In this document: positions 1 to 4,786 of the stretch, one piece after another
How positions within the stretch are numbered: position 1 is the stretch's first letter
Layout: each line of letters begins with the position of its first letter
Assembly: GCA_008671285.1 (NCBI GenBank)
Contig: RPYR01000141.1
Span: forward strand, 1 to 5,869
Reading direction: 5' to 3'
Length of the DNA stretch: 5,869 bases
DNA from: Collinsella aerofaciens
GTDB lineage: Bacteria; Actinomycetota; Coriobacteriia; Coriobacteriales; Coriobacteriaceae
Translations under genes and position numbers: made by a program
The notes under the pieces: model-generated
Databases searched by the model: none
What the model was told of the DNA's origin: nothing
The model's input: the letters and a program-made list of their open reading frames with translations, nothing else

Positions 1-1593
1 CTTGAGCACACGGTCGATCACGGCACGCTCTTCGTCGGTCACCCAGCCGTCGCAAGGAGCCTCCACGCTGGTGCCGTCCTCCTTAACCGTGGGGTTGACG
101 CCCGAGTTGAGGCCGTCGTGCTTTTGGACAAAACGCGCCGTCTGCTGGAACGGAATCGAGAGGATTTCTCGCTTGGAACCAGGCGTGATGTCATGTGCCG
201 GCATAAAGACCTTGGTGAAGTACATATTAGAGGCAAGGCAGAGTGCAAGCACCGCAAGAACTCCCACCCAGCGGAAACGCGGGGTGGTGCCCGAAGGCGC
301 AGCACCAGCCTGCTTGGCTGCACGACGGGCCACGTGCGCGTCCCAAGCGCAAAACGCCGCCGCGATTACGCATGCCGCCAGGGGAAACACCAAGCCGCCG
401 TTGCGCAAAAACGTGGAACCCATGGCACCCAGCACGAGCAACAGCCAGTCGTGGCGTGCAAAGAGCACAGGCGCCTGTTCGCCCGCGCGCTCGGCATTGG
501 CATCGCGACGGGGCAGGCCACATGCCACGAGCTTGACGGTCTGAACGAGCAGCACCAAAAACGCATCGGCAAACAGTACGTCTTTGGTCAGCAGCGCCGC
601 ATAGTTGGAGAACATCGGCATAAACGCAAAGAACAGCAAGATGACGCCACGGACCGGCAGGCTCACGCCCAGCTTGCGCAGCGAAGATATGGAATAGGCC
701 ATGCAGGCGGCCGTGATGACAAATTGGGCACAGGTGTAGATGGCAAGGCCCGCATTGGCGCTGCTGAATAGCGAAAGCCCCAGTTGCACACATGAGCCGA
801 TGATGGCCGTGTGCACCACCGGATGATGGCCGTTGAGCAGCACGTTGGGGTTAAACAGGCGCAGGTAGTCGCTCGTGCCGTTGGGATAGTTGAACCATTG
901 GCGGATCTGCGCGCCCGTATCTCCCATAAAGAGGCCGGGCAGCGAGGCGATAAGCGTGGGCGCCCAGACAATCATGAGGACAAGAAACGGCCCGACAAAG
1001 GGATGGACCGAGAGCACGGCGTGGGCAACACGCCACACGCGACCAAAATGTGCCTCCGAAAACGGGATGCGGTGGGAGCTCAACCAATCTAAAAACTCAA
1101 AAGCCAGATAGAAGGCCACAATCGCCAGAAGCATCCAGCCCGCGCCGCCAATCCAGGCGCAGATAACGCGTGCCTTGTCGCCCAGCACAATCTCTGCCGA
1201 ATCGGTAAGGTCGTAGCTACGGCCGAACACCATGCAAACGGCAAAGAACAGCGATGGCAGCACGACCGACGGGCGCCAAGCGTCACCGCGGCCAAAGAAC
1301 ACATAGCGAAACGGCAGCGTGAGCAAGCAGGCAAGCGCGAGCAGCATCACTGCGTCGGTATGGCCGGCAAACGAGAGAAGTACCTCGTAGCACACGTAGA
1401 GCGTGCCCGTCGCCTTGGGGTCGATCGCCAGGACCGCATTGCTCGACACCGGGGCGGGATCGATGGAAAACGCCGTAGTCGCCAGCAGGGCGAGCAAAAA
1501 TGCGATGAGCGTCTGCTTGGCGGGATAGCGCTTAAACCAAACGATGCGGGCGGCGTCGCGCGCAGCCGTTGCGGAGAGGTCGGAATCCTTCAC
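1..1593 (-). CDS. DUF6020-like polytopic membrane protein, probable GT-C-type glycosyltransferase (3' end outside window)
   Basis: An uninterrupted reading frame of 531 codons runs leftwards out of the window, so the C-terminus is missing. The start is taken as GTG at 1593-1591. It has a GAAAGG-type ribosome site at 1610-1605 (11-base spacing, rather long), and no in-frame ATG, GTG or TTG lies between it and the lgt stop. The protein begins with a basic cytoplasmic segment (residues 12-28), then about ten to twelve hydrophobic segments, for example near 83-98, 143-168, 196-218, 259-300, 314-358, 383-417 and 442-459. A loop after the fifth segment holds GDTGAQIRQ (224-232) and NGHHPVVHT (254-262). 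Later landmarks are LLTKDVLF (334-341), FLRNGG (395-400) and SIPFQQTARFV (479-489). From memory these match the DUF6020 family: a D-x-x-x-Q motif, then HHP-x-x-HT, then KD, then an RNG motif, and IPFQQ-AR near the end. The layout resembles GT-C enzymes, which use polyprenyl-phosphate sugars on the outer membrane face; that activity is inference. The gene lies 3' of lgt but is separated from it by stem-loops. Confidence 0.8.
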   Translation of the reverse strand, partial: MKDSDLSATAARDAARIVWFKRYPAKQTLIAFLLALLATTAFSIDPAPVSSNAVLAIDPKATGTLYVCYEVLLSFAGHTDAVMLLALACLLTLPFRYVFFGRGDAWRPSVVLPSLFFAVCMVFGRSYDLTDSAEIVLGDKARVICAWIGGAGWMLLAIVAFYLAFEFLDWLSSHRIPFSEAHFGRVWRVAHAVLSVHPFVGPFLVLMIVWAPTLIASLPGLFMGDTGAQIRQWFNYPNGTSDYLRLFNPNVLLNGHHPVVHTAIIGSCVQLGLSLFSSANAGLAIYTCAQFVITAACMAYSISSLRKLGVSLPVRGVILLFFAFMPMFSNYAALLTKDVLFADAFLVLLVQTVKLVACGLPRRDANAERAGEQAPVLFARHDWLLLVLGAMGSTFLRNGGLVFPLAACVIAAAFCAWDAHVARRAAKQAGAAPSGTTPRFRWVGVLAVLALCLASNMYFTKVFMPAHDITPGSKREILSIPFQQTARFVQKHDGLNSGVNPTVKEDGTSVEAPCDGWVTDEERAVIDRVLK

Positions 1594-1613
1594 AGTCCGA
1601 ATAGCCTTTCTAG

Positions 1614-1652
1614 AAACCTGCCAAAAAGGGACAGGTTTATTTTGGCAGGTTT
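1614..1652. repeat. REP-like stem-loop A, upstream of the DUF6020-like gene
   Basis: AAACCTGCCAAAA at 1614-1626 is the exact reverse complement of TTTTGGCAGGTTT at 1640-1652, giving a perfect 13-bp stem with a 13-base loop. The loop side carries GGGACAGG (1628-1635, + strand). Its foot lies only three bases upstream of the ribosome site of the leftward membrane protein gene. It could therefore affect translation if it is transcribed, or it may simply be an inserted repeat. The relation to REP-type dispersed repeats is inferred from the hairpin form and the GGGACAGG motif. Confidence 0.75.
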
Positions 1653-1670
1653 TATCTGGGGAAACGTTAC

Positions 1671-1698
1671 GGTTCTGCCATCGTTGCCCGGCAAAACC
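1671..1698. other. Middle stem-loop between the two REP-like hairpins
   Basis: GGTTCTGCC (1671-1679) pairs with GGCAAAACC (1690-1698) over nine positions. The single mismatch becomes a G-U pair in RNA read leftwards. The loop is 10 bases. Its right arm overlaps the base of the next hairpin by three bases, so the two stems compete at their edges. It joins hairpins A and B into a nearly continuous array of structure. Confidence 0.5.
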
Positions 1699-1730
1699 AC
1701 CACAAAGGTGCCTGTCCCCTTTATGGTGGT
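1692..1730 (-). terminator. Probable lgt terminator, also REP-like stem-loop B
   Basis: Read leftwards, 10 bases after the lgt stop codon, ACCACCATAAAGG (1730-1718) pairs with CCTTTGTGGTGGT (1708-1696). This makes a 13-bp stem with one U-G pair and a 9-base loop, followed by TTTTG counting the last stem base. That is the form of a Rho-independent terminator with a short U tract. The loop side holds GGGACAGG on the - strand (1718-1711), the opposite orientation to hairpin A. A second copy of the right arm, TGTGGTGG at 1732-1739, could pair with CCACCACA at 1697-1704 instead. Confidence 0.6.
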
Positions 1731-1739
1731 ATGTGGTGG

Positions 1740-2561
1740 CTAGGCGTCGAGGTAGATGCGCTGGGGGCGATTGCGGTGTCGGGCGAAGATGATGAGCGCC
1801 AGGCCTGCAATCACGAGTGGCAGACTCAACAGCTGACCCATGGTGATGACGCCGCCCAGCAGATAGCCCAGCTGGGCATCGGGCACGCGCACAAACTCAA
1901 CGAGGAAGCGGACAATGCCGTAACCCATCACAAACACACCCATAAACGTGCCCTGGGGCAGCAGCGGTTTTTTGCGGCTGAGCACCTGCAAGATGCAAAA
2001 GAGCACAATGCCCTCGAGAAATGCCTCGTAGAGCTGGGAGGGATGGCGCGGCATATCGCCCGCGGTGCCGCCAAAGATCACGCCCCAGGGCAAATCGGTC
2101 GGCTTGCCCCACAGCTCGCCGTTGACAAAGTTGGCGCAGCGCCCCAGGCACAGGGCCAACGGAGCACCGATGACCGCGAGGTCTGCCAAAGTCCACGCAT
2201 CGAGCTTGTACATGCGGCACACGAGCACGCCGCCGATGATGCCGCCCACCAAGCCGCCATGGAAACTCATGCCGCCTTCGTTGGTGGCAAAGATCTCGAG
2301 CGGATGTGCCCAGTAGTAGCCGTCACCGTAAAAGATGACGTAGAACAGGCGGGCGCCAATGATAAGGCCAAAGACCACACCGACCACGACGCTCGTCAGG
2401 TCGTCGACCGTAATGTCGAAACCCCAGCGACGCTGCGTGCGATACATGACGACCGCCGTGAGCAGAGCACCGACCACGTAGGCCAAGCCGTACCAGTAGA
2501 TGGTGATGGGCCCCGCCGAAATCGCGACGGGATCAAGCATATGGTAGAGGTCGTTGAGCAT
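1740..2561 (-). CDS. lgt: Prolipoprotein diacylglyceryl transferase
   Basis: Lgt transfers diacylglycerol from phosphatidylglycerol to the lipobox cysteine of prelipoproteins, the first step of lipoprotein maturation in the cytoplasmic membrane. The 273-residue product is close to the usual 270-290. It has about seven hydrophobic segments. FHGG at 100-103 holds the conserved His (H101). The family signature G-R-x-[GA]-N-F-x-N-x-E-x-x-G lies at 140-152 (R141, N144, E149). RHPSQLYEA (172-180) and the RFLVEFVR stretch (218-225) are also typical. The start is ATG 2561-2559, preceded six bases away by AAGGGG (2573-2568) and aligned with the normal N-terminus (YW-YG-x-x-Y near 22-28). A frame extension of 20 residues upstream has no family likeness and no ribosome site. 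The gene follows the NifU-like gene after about 110 bases and ends at a terminator-like hairpin. Identification is firm. Confidence 0.97.
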   Translation of the reverse strand: MLNDLYHMLDPVAISAGPITIYWYGLAYVVGALLTAVVMYRTQRRWGFDITVDDLTSVVVGVVFGLIIGARLFYVIFYGDGYYWAHPLEIFATNEGGMSFHGGLVGGIIGGVLVCRMYKLDAWTLADLAVIGAPLALCLGRCANFVNGELWGKPTDLPWGVIFGGTAGDMPRHPSQLYEAFLEGIVLFCILQVLSRKKPLLPQGTFMGVFVMGYGIVRFLVEFVRVPDAQLGYLLGGVITMGQLLSLPLVIAGLALIIFARHRNRPQRIYLDA

Positions 2562-2588
2562 ATCGGTCCCCTTGCTCCCTACATACAA

Positions 2589-2621
2589 ATGCGGCCGCGG
2601 GCCTTGCGCTCGCAGCCGCAT
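2589..2621. other. GC-rich stem-loop between the NifU-like gene and lgt
   Basis: ATGCGGC (2589-2595 region, + strand) pairs with GCCGCAT (2615-2621) over seven bases, with a GC-rich loop that can pair further. Read leftwards it lies after the NifU-like stop and about 28 bases before the lgt start codon. Only scattered T follows it, so it is a weak terminator candidate and may instead be leader structure for lgt. Confidence 0.35.
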
Positions 2622-2639
2622 ATTTGGGCGTAACGTCTA

Positions 2640-2659
2640 TGCGGAGTACGCCGTCCGCA
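2640..2659. other. Small stem-loop just after the NifU-like gene
   Basis: TGCGGA (2640-2645) pairs with TCCGCA (2654-2659) around an 8-base loop, 11 bases beyond the NifU-like stop codon. No T run follows on the - strand, so it does not look like a standard Rho-independent terminator. It shares TGCGG with the next hairpin, and alternative pairing between them is possible. Confidence 0.3.
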
Positions 2660-2670
2660 GCTTTCGCATC

Positions 2671-2949
2671 TTAGAACGGCGCGTACTCGTCGTACAGGTC
2701 CTCGGTCTCGCCGGAGGCATTGACCTGCTCGACACGGGTAACGCCGGGTACGTGCTCCTTGAGGATACGCTCGATACCCATGGACAGGGTCAGTGCGCTC
2801 ATAGGGCAGCCGGCGCAGGCACCCTGAAGCTCAAGCTGGACGACGCCCTCGTCGTCGACGCCCACATACTCCATATCGCCGCCGTCAGCCTGCAGGTTGG
2901 GGCGGATCTCCTCAAGAACCTTCTTAAGCAGCTCTTCGTTAACAGCCAC
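2671..2949 (-). CDS. NifU C-terminal domain (Nfu-type) Fe-S cluster scaffold/carrier protein
   Basis: This 92-residue protein is a stand-alone Nfu domain, the kind that holds or carries an Fe-S cluster and passes it to client enzymes in the cytoplasm. The domain fills residues 4-75. It opens with a helix (EELLKKVLEEIRPNL), then the hallmark ADGGD (21-25), a beta region, and GACAGCPMS (43-51) with the cluster-binding C45-x-x-C48. An acidic tail follows (residues 79-92, ending DLYDEYAPF). The length fits single-domain Nfu proteins of Gram-positive bacteria. The start is GTG at 2949-2947, supported by GAAAGGAG (2962-2955) five bases upstream. No ATG lies near the start of the domain. No suf or isc genes are in the window, so its partner system cannot be read here. 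A perfect 16-base palindrome lies 22 bases upstream of the start. No gene symbol is given because the naming of lone Nfu domains varies. Confidence 0.93.
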   Translation of the reverse strand: MAVNEELLKKVLEEIRPNLQADGGDMEYVGVDDEGVVQLELQGACAGCPMSALTLSMGIERILKEHVPGVTRVEQVNASGETEDLYDEYAPF

Positions 2950-2971
2950 AGGGGCTCCTTTCTCACAATAA

Positions 2972-2987
2972 CGCGGGCGCGCCCGCG
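2972..2987. promoter_or_regulatory. Perfect 16-bp GC palindrome upstream of the NifU-like gene
   Basis: CGCGGGCGCGCCCGCG reads identically on both strands. It lies between the ribosome site of the NifU-like gene and any promoter further upstream. It could be an operator, or in RNA a very stable short hairpin close to the start. No clear -35/-10 pair was found next to it. High GC content makes such palindromes more likely by chance, so a regulatory role is only a suggestion. Confidence 0.35.
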
Positions 2988-3060
2988 GACAGAGCTATGT
3001 TACTACAGCCATGTACCCGCTCACGAGCCGTCCATGCGCGCGGACACGACTTTCACGAGC

Positions 3061-3089
3061 AGTCAATTTGGGACGGGGCTTTTTAGCTG
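3061..3089 (+). repeat. 29-base inverted repeat, copy 1 (GGGACGGGG core)
   Basis: This stretch, starting AGTCAATTTG and ending TTTTTAGCTG with core GGGACGGGGC (3070-3079), is the exact reverse complement of 4632-4660. The match stops abruptly at both ends. It sits in the 175-base gap between the dCMP deaminase stop and the NifU-like start. That gap otherwise holds the palindrome at 2972-2987 and no coding sequence that I can support. The two copies bracket dCMP deaminase and coaX. Confidence 0.9.
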
Positions 3090-3124
3090 CTTTTGCCGAC
3101 GCCCGGCGCTAGCACACGCTGCCG

Positions 3125-3649
3125 CTACTGCTGAGTTTGTTCCCCGGTGCCGATGTGGACATCGACGATGACCTGGCGGTAGCTGATGCCGCAGGAGTCG
3201 AGAATGCGGCGACTGATGCGGCCGTCGTCGGTGTCGGCGTACTTATTGTCCAGGTAGACAACCTCGCCCACGCCCACCTGCGCCAGGATCTTGGCGCAGT
3301 CATGGCACGGGAACAGCGTGACGTAGACCGTGGAACCCTCTATGTCTTTGCGTGATCCGCTGTAGTTGAGCACGGCGGTGGCCTCGGCATGGACTACGTA
3401 GTTATGCTTGTCCTGCAGTGGGTCGTCGCTCGTTCCCCACGGGAAAAAGTCATCGTTGAGTGCCGAGGGCGTACCGTTGTAGCCCACCGAAAGGATGCGG
3501 TGGTTGGTGCTGGCGATGCACGCGCCCACCTGCGTATTGGGGTCCTTGCTGCGGCGCTGCGCGGCGATGGCCACGCTCATAAAGAACTCGTCCCAGCTAA
3601 TAACGTCGCGGCGCTTGCCCGACGCGGTTTGATGAAGATCGTCCGACAT
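3125..3649 (-). CDS. dCMP deaminase (cytidine/deoxycytidylate deaminase family)
   Basis: This zinc enzyme converts dCMP to dUMP, the substrate of thymidylate synthase, in the cytoplasm. The product has 174 residues, about the size of bacterial ComEB-type and eukaryotic dCMP deaminases. SWDEFFMSVAIAAQRRSKDPNTQVGACI (18-45 region), GYNGTP (56-61), the HAE motif (H87 zinc ligand, E89 proton shuttle) and FPCHDCAK (113-120, zinc ligands C115 and C118) occur in family order. VYLDNKYADTDD (131-142) resembles the segment in eukaryotic dCMP deaminases that follows the zinc site. The start is ATG 3649-3647, with GGAGG (3662-3658) eight bases upstream. A 27-codon upstream extension of the frame would run through the promoter and is not used. 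The residue after HAEA is Thr91, where Asn is common (HAExNA). The gene lies 83 bases after coaX with its own likely promoter. Confidence 0.93.
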   Translation of the reverse strand: MSDDLHQTASGKRRDVISWDEFFMSVAIAAQRRSKDPNTQVGACIASTNHRILSVGYNGTPSALNDDFFPWGTSDDPLQDKHNYVVHAEATAVLNYSGSRKDIEGSTVYVTLFPCHDCAKILAQVGVGEVVYLDNKYADTDDGRISRRILDSCGISYRQVIVDVHIGTGEQTQQ

Positions 3650-3683
3650 GGCAGACACCTCCGAAATCGCAATAGTTTGACAC

Positions 3684-3692
3684 ATTGTAGCA
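3684..3692 (-). promoter_or_regulatory. Likely extended -10 promoter of the dCMP deaminase gene
   Basis: Read leftwards, TGCTACAAT (3692-3684) is an extended -10 element (TGn plus TACAAT) in the coaX to dCMP deaminase gap, 34 bases before the start codon. No good -35 box is seen at the usual 16-18 base distance, which extended -10 promoters can tolerate. Transcription would begin near 3677, leaving room for the GGAGG site. Confidence 0.5.
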
Positions 3693-3732
3693 GGTGAAAG
3701 GTGGAGACGTTTTTGTCCCACCGCCCCCATCG

Positions 3733-4584
3733 CTACGCGCGACGGGGCTTTTGATTGATGTGGTAGAGCTCGGCCAGGCCGCGAAGCGTCAACGCGTCAT
3801 CGACCGTCAGGCTGTGGCCGACCAACGCCGCGAGCGCCTCGGCATCGTCGCCGGTGATGACGATGGGCACGCTGCCCTCCCCCGCCGCCTTGGTCGCGCG
3901 CATCTCGGCAAGCACCATGTCGAGCATGCCGTCGATACGGGCCACCTCGCCCAAGACCACGCCCGAGCGCATGGCCTCGCGCGTGTTGCGACCGATCACA
4001 TGTGTGGGTGCCGAGGGCTCGACCTGCGGCAGGCGCGCCGCAGCGGCCGAAAGCGAGCGGGCGCCAAGTGCCAGACCCGGCGCGATGACGCCGCCGACAA
4101 AGGTTCCGCGCGCATCGATGACCTCGATATTGGTCGTAGTGCCCAGGTCGATCACGATGCACGGAGAGCCGTAGACGGCACGGGCCGCCACGGCGTCGGC
4201 GATGCGGTCGGGGCCGATCTCGGCCGGATCGTCGTAGTGCACGGGCATGCCGGTCTTGAGGCCCGGCCCCACGGTGAGCACGCGCCCCGTGCAGGTGCGG
4301 GAAAGCGCCGCCTTCCACGGGCGCTCGAGCGCCGGCACCACGCAACTCAGCACGGCCGCCGCGGGAACGAGTACACCCGGCATGCCCGCATCGATTGCCA
4401 GCGCGCCCATGACCTGCACGAGCCTCATGCGCGCCTCGTCGGCCGTGATGCTCGACGGCGTCGTGATCTCGCACGTCGCAAGCGGGCATTCCTGTGCCGC
4501 GGCCGAATCCTCGGCAAACAGGCCAAAGCGAATGAACGTGTTGCCCACGTCGACCGTCAATATATATGTGCAGACATTAAGCAT
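3733..4584 (-). CDS. coaX: Type III pantothenate kinase
   Basis: CoaX phosphorylates pantothenate with ATP, the first step of coenzyme A synthesis. It belongs to the ASKHA fold and is usually dependent on a monovalent cation. The product has 283 residues, slightly longer than the usual 255-260. Visible motifs are DVGNT (12-16, first phosphate motif), GPDRIAD (124-130, with D126 at the position of the proposed catalytic Asp), DLGTTT (146-151, second phosphate motif), GGVIAPGLALGARSL, then LPQVE and the IGRNTREAMRSG stretch. The start is ATG 4584-4582, with AAAGGAG (4599-4593) eight bases upstream. This places DVGNT at the normal N-terminal position, and a longer in-frame extension lacks family sequence. 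Two deviations stand out: DLGTTTNIEVID, where most members have a GTA-x-T-x-D type motif, and TGDDA near the C-terminus, where TGG is common. It may be transcribed apart from the dCMP deaminase gene downstream. It is divergent from the OPT gene. Confidence 0.94.
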   Translation of the reverse strand: MLNVCTYILTVDVGNTFIRFGLFAEDSAAAQECPLATCEITTPSSITADEARMRLVQVMGALAIDAGMPGVLVPAAAVLSCVVPALERPWKAALSRTCTGRVLTVGPGLKTGMPVHYDDPAEIGPDRIADAVAARAVYGSPCIVIDLGTTTNIEVIDARGTFVGGVIAPGLALGARSLSAAAARLPQVEPSAPTHVIGRNTREAMRSGVVLGEVARIDGMLDMVLAEMRATKAAGEGSVPIVITGDDAEALAALVGHSLTVDDALTLRGLAELYHINQKPRRA

Positions 4585-4611
4585 CGTCGGCGCTCCTTTC
4601 GTCTGCCCAGC

Positions 4612-4617
4612 AGTATA
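4612..4617 (-). promoter_or_regulatory. Candidate -10 element of coaX
   Basis: TATACT read leftwards (4617-4612) lies 27 bases before the coaX start codon. The best -35 candidates at 16-17 bases upstream (TTTAGC or TTTTAG) fall inside the 29-base repeat and match the consensus poorly. If this is the promoter, the repeat supplies its -35 region and the transcript starts just after the repeat. Confidence 0.35.
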
Positions 4618-4631
4618 TCGCCTACCCAAAC

Positions 4632-4660
4632 CAGCTAAAAAGCCCCGTCCCAAATTGACT
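4632..4660 (-). repeat. 29-base inverted repeat, copy 2, in the coaX/OPT divergent promoter region
   Basis: This is the exact reverse complement of 3061-3089 over all 29 bases, with the GGGACGGGG core on the - strand. It sits midway between the two candidate -10 boxes of the divergent genes coaX (4617-4612) and OPT (4671-4676). It contains no internal hairpin of note. Its CCCCGTCCC-plus-A-run form resembles one arm of a terminator without the other arm. Confidence 0.9.
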
Positions 4661-4670
4661 ACCTTGCGGC

Positions 4671-4676
4671 TATACT
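4671..4676 (+). promoter_or_regulatory. Candidate -10 element of the OPT gene
   Basis: TATACT lies 110 bases before the OPT start codon, on the right side of the 29-base repeat. A good-looking TTGACT at 4655-4660 is only 10 bases upstream, too close to serve as its -35, and the properly spaced TCCCAA is poor. The -10 call therefore rests on the hexamer and the divergent layout alone. Confidence 0.3.
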
Positions 4677-4723
4677 GATGCGCGGTCGTGCGCGAGCTCA
4701 CGCGGCGGCCCTTGGTAACCCGA

Positions 4724-4768
4724 CTTCCCGCGCCGTATCCGTAGCGGCGCTTGCGGGGGAAGCGGATA
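4724..4768 (+). promoter_or_regulatory. Structured leader of the OPT transporter gene
   Basis: CTTCCC (4724-4729) can pair with GGGAAG (4757-4762), enclosing GCGCC (4730-4734) paired with GGCGC (4746-4750). A competing pairing joins TATCCG (4736-4741) to CGGATA (4763-4768), which ends five bases before the AAAGGAG ribosome site (4774-4780). Two mutually exclusive folds beside a ribosome site could control translation. I recognise no known riboswitch class here, and high GC content makes chance pairing common. Confidence 0.3.
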
Positions 4769-4786
4769 TACGCAAAGGAGTTCTAT

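Noticed and set aside
2..771. Overlapping + strand frames opposite the DUF6020-like gene
   Set aside because: They overlap each other and lie antisense to a 531-codon membrane protein frame with consistent motifs; their Arg-rich products show no recognisable domain.
1731..2633. 300-codon open frame on the + strand opposite lgt
   Set aside because: It is the antisense shadow of lgt in GC-rich DNA. Its composition is rich in His, Gln, Ala and Asp without any family motif, while the - strand frame carries the full Lgt signature.
3021..3060. Direct repeat TCACGAGC at 3021-3028 and 3053-3060
   Set aside because: It is an 8-base repeat with no extension or symmetry, compatible with chance.
3677..3682. 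Consensus TTGACA on the + strand between dCMP deaminase and coaX
   Set aside because: No -10 hexamer lies 16-18 bases downstream (GGTGGA there), and it would drive only antisense RNA into coaX.
3694..4638. 314-codon open frame on the + strand opposite coaX
   Set aside because: It has an Arg/His/Ala-rich low-complexity composition typical of a shadow frame, and the opposite strand encodes all the CoaX motifs.
3061..4660. coaX plus dCMP deaminase as a transposon with 29-base terminal inverted repeats
   Set aside because: There is no transposase between the repeats and no target-site duplication (left flank ends CGAGC, right flank begins ACCTT), and the cargo is housekeeping genes.
4655..4660. 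TTGACT as the -35 box of the OPT promoter
   Set aside because: It lies only 10 bases before TATACT, and no -10-like hexamer is found 16-18 bases after it.
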